64,000 nucleotides of DNA from Chalara sp. BL73 (GCA_918026815.1 CAKJVC010000068.1:372001-436000), one strand, 5' to 3'. Positions 44,357 to 57,295 are shown, counted from the stretch's first letter. Made by a program: numbers and translations. Notes: generated by a model from the sequence alone, not told the origin.

Positions 44357-45135
44357 TGTTATTTAGACCACAGTTTCTCTCTGGTAGATAGTCGACCTGT
44401 ACTTAACTCAATATAGTTTACTTCCCACTTACTGCGTCCCTACCTCAAGACCATCAAGGTCACGGATACCACGCAACGAAATCGAAATGGACCTAAAGTA
44501 GTGCCCTAAAGGCCGATATATACATACAAGAGCTATAGTTCTAGCGTCATTGTAGTAAGAGACATAGCCTCTTCAAAGCTCAGTATAAGCTTACCAGGTA
44601 TGGCTAGCGTATGGGCCGCGCTCTAGGCCCATTTCAATGAGCTCTTACTCTATGTAGAGCCTGTTCCCCTACAGGTCTCCTACGCTCAGATTTTCTAACA
44701 TCGTCCTGGTCTGCACCTGTAGGTGTCCTCGAAGCATCACGTGATATCGAGTAAATTCTATAGCTTGTTCATATTTATTGTTACTTATAAATCAATATAT
44801 AAAATAACAACTAGAAACTTCCAATTTGCTATTTAGTTGCCGCTCTAATAATATAACTCTATACTTCTCTGTAACCCTCTGTAGCAATAAGCTTCTAAAG
44901 ACAGTTGCTTATCAGGAAAATTTGACAAATAGTACTTCGAACCCAATGTTACTAAAACCAAGGCTTGTAAGAATCTCAGTCCCAACTGCAAACTCACTGA
45001 GAGTATCTTGTTCGGTATGGCTAGCACAATGCCATAAGAGTTAGTAGATATGTATAATTGAAGGATTTCGAAATTATTCGTGTAATGCTCGCGGCATAAA
45101 TGGCAAATTTATATGTAGTTACGGAGCTTGTCGAT
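44357..45135. other. Convergent 3' spacer
   Basis: Between the regulator and the NR-PKS, both ending here. AT-rich, with no gene recognised; short frames at 44826-45044 lack motifs. Confidence 0.5.
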
Positions 45136-48100
45136 TCAGCTATTAGAAACACTGTTTGCAATGGTATTTGCGAGAAGCTCGCCCACGACCTTTACCTGTA
45201 TCCGGCGTTAGGACCAATTTGTATAGGAGAGAACCAGAGACAACTTACAGCCGGAAGCCTGAAGAGCGAAAAGTGTTCCGCTTCAATCTCGTGTATTTCC
45301 ACTGGCCCAACCATATCCTCCCACCCTCGAGCTGTGGAAGCACTCCCCTGTGCCCACTGTGCCAGCTCCGACTGCCTGCCGGCCGCTAATCCGGTCTTTG
45401 ATGATATCAAAACCGTCTTTTTAGGTCTCTGATTAGACGGGCAGGGACTAGGATGGTAGTTTATCATTGCTCGGATGGTGCTGGCAATATGCTCTTTCTG
45501 CGCGCTGCTTTGACGGCCAGTGGATGGAATAATACCGGCATCCTTAAGTTGTTCCTCTGTGGGCGGCGACTCCGCATCAATAGTACTTGGAACAGCCATA
45601 TCAATCAGGTTTAAGCTGTCTACCTGCTCGTTATTCTTGAGCAGCTGTTGTGCAACTTCGTATGCGTATATTGCACCAAGCGAGTATCCTGCTAGGATAT
45701 AGGAACCTGTAGGCTGAACGGCTCTTATGGCTTGAACGAATGAGTTGCATATTGTTTCCAAATCACATATGTATTCCTTAGGCGTTTTGAGGAAAGGTGA
45801 CTCGAGCCCGTAGACATTGGCATCAATTCCTAGACTTGGGAGTTGGATGTACCTAGAGGGAGACCCACTACCATCGGGTAATAGGAACAGCTTTGATCCT
45901 GTTGATGACGGAGAGCCCCGTAATAGTATTGCCTTGCTTTTCCGGCCGAGTTCAGTAGTTTTTGTGGGTCCAGCCATCCTAAGTGGGGTGGTGATGGGCA
46001 CGGTACTAGTAAGACTCAAAGGTCGGGGTATTGTTCTACCGGATTCGATCTTGCTGATATGCTCCTGGGTTGGCTCCTGAGAGACTGAAACAGGGGAAGT
46101 TTCGCGAGGCATTGCTACCTCGGCGATATGCTCATAAACTAGTTCTGATTGCTTACCTCCAAGAAGAGCTACTTTTGCATCCCTAACGGTTGGGTTATCA
46201 AGAAGGAAAGTTGCTGGAAGTTCAACCCCGGTTTCTTTCCGGACATTCGAGAGAATAGTGATGCCCATGAGAGAGTCCATACCCATGTCAGCAAAAGCTG
46301 TACCCTGCTCCATATCCTCAACGTTGTATCCACTTTCCAAGGCAACGATAGCAAGGAATGCATCCAACAAGTTATCTCCCCCAATTTCACTGACAGAAGA
46401 AGCCTGCGTAGCAGTTTCATCAGATAGATTTCCCTTTCCATCTGAAGAGTCGTCGCTCGATTGAGTTTCGGGTATGGTAAAACCAGTATCAGAGGACGTC
46501 AATGTCTTCGGGATTGGAGCGGGATCGCTAGTCTTTCCTATAGCCTTGTTCGCTCTTATTGAAGAGAATTCGCCGGGACAAAGGACTGAATTAAGCACCA
46601 ATTTTCTGAGTTTTATGAATTTGATACCCGTGGTGACTTGAACAAGCTTGTGGTGGCTATCAAATACATAGGCTATGCCAGACAGCATGTTTGGTGTCTC
46701 CGTCTCATGCATGCTGACATATGTCGTATATGTTTTATCAGGCTGTAATTCCTTCAACATTCGCCAGCTCTCAAATCCGGTAGAGAGACAGGCAATGCCT
46801 TCTTCGTATTTCAAGCCCCCATTGAGAAGGAAACCTGCAAGATGAATGGCGGCATCGATCCAGAAAGGATTATATAAGAAGTTTCCCAATCCGGTGGTGT
46901 CGGGCAGTTTGACAGTACCTACCGCGTCATGGCATTCGGCATCAACCCAGACCTCTTCCAAACCCTGGTAATCCTTGAGGTAAGTCACGAGATTGTCAAA
47001 CAACTTGTAAATGACGGGTTTCAGGAGTCTATGAGCCTTGCCGGTGGTTGACATATCTTTTAACGATTGGATCCTGGCGCTCACCAAGAACATTGTCTGA
47101 GACAGTTGAGAGAACCATGCACTACTGTCTTCAAAATTAACTTCGCAGCTGCCGTGTTCGGTTGAAATACCCGAATTGGTGGATCGAAAGGTGACAAAGC
47201 AATTGTCACCAGTTGAGGAATACGAGACAGTTGTCTTCACTATGAGCCCGGGATCTAGTTCAGGGACCACCAAAGCGTGGGTCATGTCTACGTTAAAGAT
47301 ACTCATCATCGGAATCTCCTTGCTTGGCTTCAGCTTCTGGTAGGCGTACTGTGCCGCTGACTTCGCCATATCACAGAATATACTGAGCGAGCAAACGGTA
47401 ATGCCATTGACCACATGCCCTTGAATGGCTTTGTAAAGACTGCGCTCGGACGTGTGAGAGGCGAATGTGACAGATATATTCTGCCCTTCAAGTGTTTCCT
47501 CCTCAACCCACTGTAGACTGGTCGTGCTAAAACTGGGGACAGCTGGCGCATTTGAGCCTTTATGAAGAGCCTTATCGGGCACAGTGGAGACTGCTGCGGT
47601 AGGGATTACATGCTCTACGTAAGTGGTCCAAAAGTCCTTCACATCAAAAGCATAAGTTGGGAGAGTGATAAGGCTGAGGGAGTCCTTGAATTCTTTGTAA
47701 TAGTGTGGCCAGTTGATTGATGCTCCGGACTTGTAGAGAGTAGCGAGAGTGGAACACATTGTAATCCAATTGTCTTCCTTAGACTTCATGGTGGACAGTA
47801 GACGAGTCGTAGGTATTTCTAAGGTCCTACGTACGAGGCCAATGCATACCGGCTCGGGGCCAACTTCAACCCAATGCGTTTGAAGCTTGGCAAAACCAGC
47901 AAGCTCACATGCCTCCACTGCTCCAACGAAGTTGACACGCTCCCGCGCCTGGCGAGTGAGATATGATGGGGAGAAGACCCCATTCTTGCCGACTGGTATG
48001 ATCTCACTTAGAAGAGTGGAGGCGATTGGAGTGGTGGGAGCGGAAAAGATTACTCCGCTTGCGATTGTACCAAAATCGGCTAGGACGGGCTCGATGTGGT

Positions 48101-51100
48101 GTGAGTGGAAGCCATATGGAACCTTGAGCACCGTGGCTCGGGATCCTCCCTCCTCTAATTTCGCCTTCAGGTCATCTATCTCCTTGACAGGGCCACTGAC
48201 TACAGTTACTTGAGGGGCATTGATGCAGGCGATGTCTGTGTTGCCCCACGAGGCTCCTGATCCTGATCCTGATGCTAAGAGCTGGCGTACGTTCTCGAGG
48301 TCCTTTGAAATAGAGAGCATTGAGTACGTGCCAGCTGTCAATCTCTTCTCCATCAATTGTGCGCGCTGCCCAACTAAAAAGAGCGTATCGCTGACTGATA
48401 ATACTCCTGCCACGCATAGTGCGGAATATTCTCCTAGGCTGTGCCCCGTAACGATGTCGGGCATTATCCCCCAGGTTTTCAAAAGTTGTGCAGTGGCAAT
48501 TTCGAGTGCGACAATGGCGAGCTGTACGCATACAGCTGATGCAGTGCTTATATCGGAATTCTCATCTACAATGAGATGGATAAATGTCGGCAAATTCTGG
48601 TGGTGGGCCATTTGTTGATATGTATGCAGGAAATCTCTGAATGCTGAACTATGCTGATAAAGTTGCCTACCCATACCCGCATACTGCGAACCTTGGCCTG
48701 TGAATGCGAATACCGCATTCACGGCGAGAGGCTTCGTCTTTGGGTCGTTCGATGTCTCTTTACACACTTCTTCTCGTAAGATATTGGTTATTTCTCTCGT
48801 AGATTTGGCACTGTAAGCGACGCGAAGGACCTCATGCATCCTCCTTGCGGTTGTTGTGTAAGCGAGATCTGCTATTTTAGTGTTGGGGTTCCTTATTAAA
48901 TAGTCTAGTAGTCTCCGGCGATTCTCTTTGAGAGATGTAACGGTCTTAGCCGAGATGCAAACAACATGACAAGGCAATGGATTCTCTGTCTTTGCAGCTG
49001 GTTCTGGTGCTTCTTCCACTACCAACGAAGTATTTCCTCCAGAAGCGTCGAAGCTGTTCACGACACACTTTATTTTTCCGTCAGTCGCGGCAGGACTTGG
49101 CTTCAAAGTCATGTTCTTGCCGGACAGACCTGCAATTTGGACGTGAAGGGTTTCAAGTCTCGGGAAATTACGGTTCAGCTTGAAAGGGATACCAGGCTGA
49201 GGCGGAATCTTTTGCTCCCGCATCATCATGAGGACTTTGATAAGAGATGTTATTCCAGCGGCCTGTACCAAATTAGTATGCAATATTCTCGTTTGTGACT
49301 CCGGTTTCACATACCCCCTCTCCATGTCCAACATTAGCTTTCACAGCTCCTACAGTCAAGGTATTCTTTTTGGATCGCCCTCGGCCCATAACATTGATAA
49401 CTGAGGTCATCTCCTCAAGGTCACCCGCTTGGGTGCCAGTCCCGTGCATCTCAACATATGCAATCTCGTTTGGAACAACGCCTGTTTGGCGTAAGATATC
49501 GTCATATATTCGTGACTGAGACTCGGCGCTGGGGTGGGTGATTGATGTTGAGGTAGAAGTATAGGTCCTCGCCGACCCTCTGATTACTCCGAGGATATTG
49601 TCATTGTCCGCGTGCGCATCTTCTAATCGTTTCAATACAACAACACCAATGCCCTCACCACGAACATAACCATCAGCATCATCATGATATGTCCTGCAAC
49701 CGCCATTGTCAGAAATCATTCCAGATCTGCTTAACCCTGCAAACGTGTTTGGTGAGGCGAGGATAGAGCCTCCGCCAGCCAGTGCAGTATCACAATCGCG
49801 GGAGTTTAGTGCTGAGCAAGCCAAATGTACGGCTGTTGTGCTCGTTGCACATGCGGCGTCAATCGCGTACGTTCCGCCTCCCCATTTGTGGTGATAACTC
49901 AACCGGCTGGGCCCAAAGGGCCGTGATAAGCTCGGTACGTAGTAGATATCAATATCTTCATTGTTGAGAATATCACGCCAATCTTCAGAAGCTTGGCCAA
50001 AATAAGTTGCGATGCGATTACTTTCAGTCGCTAAAGTAGCATCCTTGGAGTAGCCGGCGCTCTCGAGGGCCTCGTAACTTGTCATTAAAAGCAAGCGTTG
50101 AATTGGATCCATTTGGGCTGCCTCTCGTGGCGAAATATTGAATAGACGATTGTCGAAACAACCAGGGTGGTCCAAAAAAGCACCATCCTGCGTTGAAGTC
50201 GTGTTTCTCTTCGTACCAGTCGAATCGAAGTAGTTATCAAGATTAAATCTGGATTTTGGAATCTAAGCTTGTGAGAACTTGTCCCAATTCAAGAGGATAT
50301 ATGTTGTCACCTACCTTTTTGATCTGTCTCTTTCCTTCTAGTAAGTCTTCAAAGAAGCCTTCGATGGTGTTACTGCCCGGGAAACGGCCTGACATGCCTA
50401 CAATCGCGATAAGGCCTGATCCTGCGCGACTTGTAATGCTGCTACGTGGACGTCGGTGTGCTCGAGTGTGATACACAATTTCTTTACTCTGCAAGATACG
50501 TTGCACTGCTGTTAGGTGCGACGTTGGACCTACAACTGTCAGGGAGATAGGACCTTTGCCTGTCAGGTCGGAGACACACTCTTCAATGGTTTCATTGATA
50601 TGCAGAACATTATGAGCAATATCGACCATGATTTCAGCAAGCATAGACCTAAGTGAGGTGTGCATGTATTGTTTGCAAGAACCCGGTGAGATAATTCTGG
50701 CTTTGGATGTGATGGGTGTGTCAAGAAGAGGTGAGTCTCCCAGAACCTTGTCTATGTCAAGTCTGGGCATGTATTTGGTGTGTACTGCACCATCCGTATC
50801 TGTTTGAGTCTTAGGGGCTTGGTCCATCTCTTCAGAGAACTGCATGAGACGGGACAAGGATGATGGCGCTCCCATGAGAGTCAACCATTCATTGGATACT
50901 ACACCAATCGCCAGTCGCTTAGGATATGGAATGATCTACATGTTTCATTACACTCAGTCTCAAGAAGCGACCTCATGAAAACTTACTTGGACTTTGTGGA
51001 ACTCGTCTAGTATTGGCTGCACCTTGTCAGGCGTTTTGCCTACCACAGTTAGTGCCCAACTTCGCTTCGTATCTTCAATCAACTTCATCCGATGAATGAT

Positions 51101-51616
51101 CTCGTATGCCATCCGGAAGGTAATAGAGATGATCTCTATTCCGATATCAAACAATTCACTTGTATCCCTTGCAGCAACTAAGGCAGCAGCAGGGAGGAGA
51201 CCAGTGCAAAATGCTAAAACTTGTACAGGATTCTGTTCTGATCCCAAAATCGACGGGTCCTCTTCGGCATATCTGATCACTCATTAGATTGGTCGGAATG
51301 GCTGGAAATATTTATGCACTAACACGATCAGCTCCCCCAGTCGTCCGATACACATAAGCACTGTTGCTATTACTCCATTTCGATTTTTCTCCGCGATATT
51401 GTCTTCTGCAAGACCGATGAGCGTTTGAATTTCATGATTCCATGCACGATCTCCCTTGGTTAGCTTCGCCAGGTTGAGTTGCAAAGCATCTGTTGCTTCA
51501 CGAAGGAGCCTTCTGGCCCCGGCTGAGGTCTTGGAATTGCGAACTAATGACTGGATGGAGGATAACTTCTCAACAGTCTGATCACCAAACAGCACTAAGT
51601 TAATTGGGTTTGCCAT
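45136..51616 (-). CDS. Non-reducing polyketide synthase, SAT-KS-AT-PT-ACP-TE
   Basis: Iterative type I NR-PKS that builds an aromatic polyketide from a loaded starter and malonyl units. Six exons are proposed: 51616-51324, 51272-50987, 50935-50315, 50262-49315, 49262-45249, 45195-45136; introns are 51-53 bp with GT/AG ends. All phases agree, giving 2073 aa. SAT has Cys120 in FCTGLLPA. KS has Cys538 (DAACATST), His673 (MHGTGTQ) and His713 (VGHGEG). AT has Ser991 in GHSLGE. PT has His1332 (GHVVNG) and Asp1519 (WIDAAIHLAG). The single ACP has Ser1713 (GMDSLMG). TE has Ser1910 (GYSLG) and His2046 (AEHFSLF). All catalytic residues are present; there is no methyltransferase or reductase domain. Intact SAT next to an HR-PKS suggests that it accepts the reduced chain, as in resorcylic-acid-lactone pathways. 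The last intron changes the C-terminus: without it the TE ends in unrelated residues. Confidence 0.95.
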
Positions 51617-52725
51617 CGAGATAGAGACTTATGGCTTCCACTTTTCGCGAGATGTTGTTTTCATCTAATAAGATAATCAGAAGAAGGAGTTGAGAGGGTG
51701 GTGAGATGTTAGAAACGCTTGACTATCTCTGCCTTGCTAGTCGTAAAGTGAGAGGTACCTGTACCTCCCTCAGGGCCGCGAGTTCGCCCGCAGTAATGAT
51801 GTGTGTAGCCGTAGTTGCAAAGAGAATGGGCCTCACAGTCTCGTATGGGTGCTAAATTTTGTATACAGCAGCGCGGGGAAGACGCAGTAATTTTGTCGTT
51901 AGATTCAAACATATCCGAACATCGCAGTGAGTGACAAAGTAATACAGGCGGACGTCATGCATTAACGCCATCTTCCTGTTGTTTCGTTCGGCGCATTTAT
52001 ATGTCACAGGGGACAAATTGACACTTATCGGAGCTAAAGGGTATGAGAGGGCTGGACAGCAGATTTCGGCGATATTTTGCCGGCCCATAAGATGGGTGAT
52101 TATTATTCTGATATGTGCCCCCAGTCCGCCTAACAGATCTGCTAAATTTTGCCTGTGTGACCAGCTAGCAGTAGGATGGGTGGCTTAGGTTACTTCGACC
52201 TTCGGCCCTACCACTTTTTTGCTTCTCACGTGCCTAGTTAACTAGCTTCACAGCCCTCCTGTACGTACAGCATGTCAGGTCAATCACGACTATCTCTCTT
52301 GCTCGCATCATTCTGTATTTTTGGCGGCCGAGTGGCAGCAGTTATGGGATACGCTCTGACAAAACTCATAGCTAGATCTCTAGAGTAACCGTAGTTATAG
52401 AACGGTAGCCATCCGGTTTCTGCTTCACTAAGGGACTTGTTTCCTGGAATATGCGTCGTATAAACTTTACTGGTGAGTCTGGTGCAAAAGCACGCGAGCT
52501 GCGATTTTTAGCTACTTGAACCTGTCCTGTCCCATGTGAACTGCTTCATCGTTTGATGTACACCATGGAAATTCTCTAGCTTGGTTTCACGAGGGAAGGC
52601 AAACGACTCTATACTGTATTGCTTGAAGCTTGCCATATTCAGTGAGCTAGGAACAGGATGTCACAAACAGTGGTACATAAAGAAGATTTAATAGATGCTA
52701 CATAATCCGAGTCTCCAGCATATAT
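51617..52725. other. NR-PKS upstream region
   Basis: 1.1 kb between the NR-PKS start and the stop of the FAD monooxygenase gene, both on the minus strand. It contains a TCGGCGAT site at 52066-52073. Short frames (51709-52188) show no motif. Confidence 0.55.
52066..52073 (+). promoter_or_regulatory. TCGGCGAT motif upstream of the NR-PKS
   Basis: TTTCGGCGATATTTT, 450 bp upstream of the NR-PKS ATG. It shares 8 bp, and the flanking AT-rich context, with the arms of the inverted repeat at the regulator. Presumed regulator site by recurrence. Confidence 0.45.
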
Positions 52726-54140
52726 CTACGCAGGAGCTGAAACTGGCAGCAGATCTGCGATCGCCCACTCCGGCCAAACCTCGTCTTTCCTCGGCTTTGA
52801 TGCCCTAGCTCTGTCTGCAATATACTCCTCGATCGGCAAAGATTCATATTGACTGCGTTGACCCATGTCAATCCCGCGTTTCTGGACAGTGCGAGCGAAT
52901 CCCATGGTCTCCAGCTTCCATTTCTCACGTGAAACTTTACCGTCAATCATGTCGGCCAGAATCATCGCATCAAATGCCGCTTGAAGTACATATGTCAGCA
53001 CAAACTATTTAATTATCACAATGTACTGCTATGTTGACACATACCTTGTGAAGTACTTGCGGCAGTATGCGCTCTAAACCCGGCAAGTGCGTCGCCTATC
53101 AGCAACACCTTACCATCGAGGAATTCATGATCAGGACTTATGACGTCCATGATAGCCTGCACAAAGGGCTTTTTGGTCCCACATACGAGGTCTGCAAATT
53201 GCGGACAGAGGGTCTTTCGCGCAATCGCTTTCTGTTTTTCCCACAATTTTGGGTCTAACTTCCCTGGTGGTATCGTGACGTGGTGCCGAACGCCGTCTAT
53301 GTCCGTTAACAGCTCTGTAAGCTCGGGCTCAGGGACGTTAATGTAGTAGACCCAATTAAGCAAACGTTCGCCTGGTTTCACAGAGCCATTGGCACCCGGC
53401 ATGGTGTACGCCAGAATCTGAATGCCTGGAGCGTGGAATAGAGCAGACTTCTCCTGGAAAGCTTCTCTAGCCAGGTCTGTGGCTTCTGTCTCAAGGACAG
53501 TCCCGCGGAGAGCGACATAACCGACGTAGGTTCTTTTGACCTCAGGTACCAGGAGGTTGCGGACCGTCGAGCTGGCCCCGTCAGCGCCAACGAGAAGGTC
53601 TGCAAATAAGGAGCCCTTCGTCCCATCTCCCTGCTGGAAAAATACTCGGACTCCATCTCCTTCTTCATTGAATGATGTAACTTTATGGTCGTGGAGATGC
53701 ACCGCGTTGCCATCTGTCGGTAGTGGTTCTGGGATATCACTGCAGTACCCACTTTTAATGCCGTCAAAGTTTGCACGCATGATATGGTAGCACACATCCC
53801 AGCTTGTCATGGCCTGATCTTTAACGATCCTATGGACCGTGTCTCCGTTCTTGTTGAAATATTGCAGCTCACGTGAAGTAACAGCTAACGGTCGTTTGCA
53901 GCGGTCATAGCGCTTGAACACCTCAAGAGTATCTCCTCCTGCGAAGATTCCGGCACCCTGATCGTGAAGCAGAGGAGTGTGAGAACGTTCGAGAATGGTA
54001 ATGTTATGGCCAAGGTGCTTCAGAGCGAGGCCAACGGTGAGGCCACCCAGAGAACCACCAACAACGACCACGTCGAGCTTCTTCTTGTGCACTCCATTGG
54101 GAGTACCATTGGCCATGCTATTCACTGCGCCGTTAGCCAT
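52726..54140 (-). CDS. FAD-dependent monooxygenase (salicylate/dihydroxypyridine hydroxylase type)
   Basis: Class A flavin monooxygenase, which hydroxylates aromatic rings using NAD(P)H and O2; here probably a tailoring enzyme for the polyketide. Exons 54140-53045 and 52979-52726 (intron 52980-53044, GTATGT...CAAG) encode 449 aa. Near the N-terminus VVVVGGSLGGLTVGLAL with a Glu at the end of the second strand (ILER) binds the ADP part of FAD. LLVGADGASSTVR is the DG motif, and VLLIGDALAGFRAHTAAS is the GD motif that contacts the ribityl chain. The frame is open upstream to 54200 without an ATG; the ATG at 54140 (MANGAVNSMANG) is chosen. It is divergent from the cupin gene. Confidence 0.9.
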
Positions 54141-54286
54141 TCTGATAATCGGTTGAGAAGTGACTGCTAGTGTTTTCACATCGCAGACGCGACGCGACAA
54201 CCATCATAGATAACTTCTGTGCGACCTGCTCCCAGCGGCACATAGCTCAATAACACCCGAAAAAAGGACCCGTTAATCTACTCCAT

Positions 54287-54294
54287 ATCGCCGA
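54287..54294 (-). promoter_or_regulatory. TCGGCGAT motif, monooxygenase/cupin promoter, site 1
   Basis: Plus-strand CATATCGCCGAAAC; on the minus strand GTTTCGGCGATATG, almost the same as the NR-PKS site (TTTCGGCGATAT). It lies 147 bp upstream of the monooxygenase ATG. Confidence 0.45.
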
Positions 54295-54330
54295 AACGCT
54301 TCACAATACCCGCAAACTCCATTGCAATAT

Positions 54331-54338
54331 ATCGCCGA
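54331..54338 (-). promoter_or_regulatory. TCGGCGAT motif, monooxygenase/cupin promoter, site 2
   Basis: Plus-strand AATATATCGCCGAGCTC; 285 bp upstream of the cupin ATG. Confidence 0.45.
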
Positions 54339-54615
54339 GCTCGAGTAAAACCTCCAATGGCACGCCCGGCGTATTTTTGGTACTGCCCATTCAGCCTTAC
54401 TGATTCGAAGCATGAACGTCTCAGAATATATCCCCTTCCATGGCAAATCCTTTCGAGACTCTTTTCATGGCAGCTATTATGTCAAGATTTTCAGACATTT
54501 GACTGGGCGACGAACCCTAAGTCCAGATTGCTGCGGATAGAATCTTTACAAAACTTCGACGACCTTTTCGATGCTCAGCCGACTGCATGTCACTTCTCGT
54601 TGACGAAACAACAAG

Positions 54616-55242
54616 ATGGCTTCCACGGCTTCCAAACTCCCCTGTGACGTGACAACAGACCAAGTTGCGCGAATCCCACCAGGTATGAAAGACCCTAAAC
54701 GCCGCAAGATCTGGACGCCAGTCGCAAAAGATTGGGCCATCGTCGAGAAATATGGGCGCGAGACCAATGGCGAATACACGTTGCTTACCGTCTCGGTCGC
54801 CCCAGGCGGGCAAAACGCGGCGCATTGGCACGGGTCGTACTCAGAAACCTTCACTGCTGAAAAGGGCCAGGTGGGCATCTACACTAAGTCGACGGGTAAT
54901 ATAATGCTGTCGCCGGGGGAGAGCGCGACGGTAGCGGCTGGCGAGGAACATTATTTCTTTAATCCAGGAGAGGAGGAAGTTCAAATGAAGATCAAGCTGG
55001 CACCCGCACGTGAAGGTTTTGAGAAGGGGTTGTATATCTTGTATGGACTCGCACGTGATGGATTGAGTGCTGATGGTGGTATTCCGAATAGTTTCGTACA
55101 TTCGGCCATCATTTTCCCAATGTCGGATATGTGGCCTACAGGTCTGGGAGGATTGTTTTTAACCATAGCGATGAAGGTATTTGCGCCCATAGGAAGGCTG
55201 AGTGGCATGGAGGAGGAATTGGTGGATCGCTACTGGGGATGA
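54616..55242 (+). CDS. Cupin-domain protein, 208 aa
   Basis: Small single-domain cupin. The first cupin motif has His70, His72 and Glu77 (AHWHGSYSETF), the second has His112 (AAGEEHYFFNPG); together these are the usual four metal ligands of a mononuclear cupin. PPGMKDPKRRKIW leads into the barrel. A hydrophobic stretch at about 172-192 (GLGGLFLTIAMKVFAP) could attach it to a membrane. In fungal clusters such proteins act as dioxygenases, isomerases or cyclases, or are of unknown role; which applies here cannot be told. No introns. The ATG at 54616 follows a divergent promoter shared with the monooxygenase, suggesting joint expression. Confidence 0.85.
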   Translation: MASTASKLPCDVTTDQVARIPPGMKDPKRRKIWTPVAKDWAIVEKYGRETNGEYTLLTVSVAPGGQNAAHWHGSYSETFTAEKGQVGIYTKSTGNIMLSPGESATVAAGEEHYFFNPGEEEVQMKIKLAPAREGFEKGLYILYGLARDGLSADGGIPNSFVHSAIIFPMSDMWPTGLGGLFLTIAMKVFAPIGRLSGMEEELVDRYWG

Positions 55243-56206
55243 ATGTTGCAGTTAGACAAGGATGTTTTCTCAATATATCAATTTCAGCCTGCATTATCGT
55301 GATGAGTATACTATGGTTCTAGCTCTATGCTGAATATAAGAATATGTCTCAAAAGGTTGGATCTTGACACAAATTTCAGTTGATGAGGATTGATTTCTGC
55401 CGTAAGTTTGCTACCACCAGGAACGTATGGCTGGATTGTTAGGGAAGAATCCTCAAAAAATATTAGTCCGGAAGCTCCGCATTAGCGAGTTCTAATTCGT
55501 CTAATTTATATCCTTACCCAAGTCACCCACTGAGCCTGGGAACGGGGTCACGCACAATTTTTTTCTCGTAGGGAGAGGGTGTGGATGCAGCGAGGGTGGG
55601 GGAAGGGAGGGCGTAGATGCATTGTTCAATTCGAGGCGTCATGGGTGGTCGACCTCTAATTACGCATAAATGCTGCTTTGACAACTAAATTTTGATGGGG
55701 TATTTTTTTTATTTTTCTAGTTCTCTAGGGCTTAGGCTTAAGGTTTAGGGGCCATTTTGTTTTTTTGGGGGGGGGGGGGTGGGGGGTTTCCTTGGGGACA
55801 CATGGTTAGGGTCAGGATCGGCTGGAGTGGTGGCCATCTAGAGGAGGCAGCATAGCAGTTTCGACGTCAAATTTTGCAATGGGCAAGCAAATGCTTAGAA
55901 CCCGAGTTCTATATCGGGTGGCACAGCTGAAATCGTTAATTTGCGAAGTCATGGCATTTCCGCTTTGCACCAAAGTCCCCATTAAGGTTTCTACCTATCC
56001 GGCGACTTCATAAAGTCTCCGGAACGATAATACGGTAGTATCCATAATTTTCTGAACAAGCCTCTAGGGTATCTCTGTGCTATCTTTACCACTATAGATT
56101 ATTAGCTCCCTCTCGCTGCTGACATGCAAACATAGCTGGCAAGATAACCTCGCAAGCTACAATAAATTCTCTTAAGACAATTTACAACAACAAGCCTTTA
56201 TATATC
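55243..56206. other. Intergenic, reductase upstream region
   Basis: 0.96 kb. It contains a G-rich tract at about 55767-55787 (G13-T-G6) and, near 56000, TCCGGCGA, which differs from the TCGGCGA motif by one extra C and is not counted as a site. No gene recognised. Confidence 0.5.
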
Positions 56207-57295
56207 ATGTCGTCTGAACCAGCAATCCCGAAGGGTTCCACGGTTCTAGTAACAGGTGTAAATGGATTCATTGCATCTCACGTTGCAGACCAGCTTTTAC
56301 TGGCTGGTTACAAGGTCAAAGGGACAGTCAGGAGTGAAGACAAAGGCAAACTGATCGCAGAGACGTTCGAAAAGCGTCATGGCAAGGACGCGTTCTCTTA
56401 TGTTGTCGTAGAGGACATGTCCGCCGAAGAGGCATTCCACGGTGTTATGAAAGGTGAGCATGGCTCTTTAAGCTAGACCAACGAGCAATAATAAGATCGC
56501 TAAAATAATACAGGATGCAGTGGAGTCGCGCACATGGCTTCCGATCTTACATTTCGGGATGACCCTAACTTGGTCATCACACCAGTTGTTGCTGGTGTGA
56601 AGAACGCCCTTAAGGCAGCTGCATCAACGCCAACAGTCAAGCGCTTCGTATTGACCTCGTCCTCCAATTCGCTCACTTTACCCATGCCCAACACTAAGTA
56701 CCATCTCGACCAGAATTCCTGGAACGAGGTATCTTCCAAGGAGGCATGGAAGACCGAGGGTTACGATCCGGCCGCGCGGCCTGTGCACATATACAGCGCC
56801 AGCAAAATTGAGGGTGAGCGAGCGGCATGGGACTTTATGGAGAAAGAGAAGCCCCACTTCATTCTGAACACCGTTTGCCCTAATTTTAATATTGGCGAGA
56901 TCCTTGACAAAAGGCAACCCGGCTCATCCTCCGGCTACATCAGAGCCTTATGGGAGGGCAACCCGCAAATTACCGGGATCTTACAGAATTTCCCACCTCA
57001 GTTCGCTATCGATGTGAAGGACAATGCAAGGTTGCATGTGGCTGGATTGACGGTGGAGGACGTTAAAGGAGAACGCTTGCTAGCGTTTAACGAACCGTTC
57101 AACTACAGCCGATGGGTTCAATCGCTCAAGAAGATTGATCCTTCGAAGGACTTCCCCCCAGCGCCTGAAAACGAGGGAAAGGATATCGGCACGGTAGATA
57201 TGAAAAGGAGCATTGAGCTGTTGAAGCGTATTGGAGTTTCGGGACTCACGCCGTTGGATGAGAGCGTGAAACAGCTGATAGTGAGCATTTCATGA
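56207..57295 (+). CDS. NADPH-dependent reductase, extended SDR (Gre2/DFR type)
   Basis: Extended short-chain dehydrogenase of the dihydroflavonol-reductase/Gre2 group, reducing a ketone or aldehyde with NADPH; in this setting probably a ketone of the polyketide. Exons 56207-56453 and 56514-57295 (intron 56454-56513, GTGAGC...ACAG) give 342 aa, the family length. The nucleotide motif is TGVNGFIASHV at about 16-26, with KGTVRSEDK supplying the basic residue for NADP. The active site is Tyr176 and Lys180 (YSASK), with the conserved Ser in FVLTSSSNS. PNFNIGEIL is the usual substrate-side strand. It shares a 3' spacer with the ACP-TE gene, which runs towards it. Confidence 0.9.

Larger units (their letters stand above)
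54141..54615. promoter_or_regulatory. Divergent promoter, monooxygenase/cupin
   Basis: 475 bp shared upstream region of two divergent genes. It contains two TCGGCGAT sites on the minus strand (54287-54294 and 54331-54338), 44 bp apart, both followed by AT. Confidence 0.5.

Noticed and set aside
45192..45248. NR-PKS C-terminus read straight through to the stop at 45192
   Set aside because: The residues after FRLPA do not resemble a TE end; GTAAGT at 45248 and TACAG at 45196 define a 53-bp intron whose removal gives a helical TE-like end and a stop at 45136.
55735..55815. Telomere-like TTAGGG/TTAGGC repeats near the G-run
   Set aside because: Only isolated, degenerate units (TTAGGCTTAAGGTTTAGGGG, GGTTAGGGTC) without a tandem array; not enough for an interstitial telomere.
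55995..56010. TCCGGCGA as a further regulator site before the reductase gene
   Set aside because: It has an extra C inside the palindromic core, which changes the spacing; not counted with the TCGGCGA sites.
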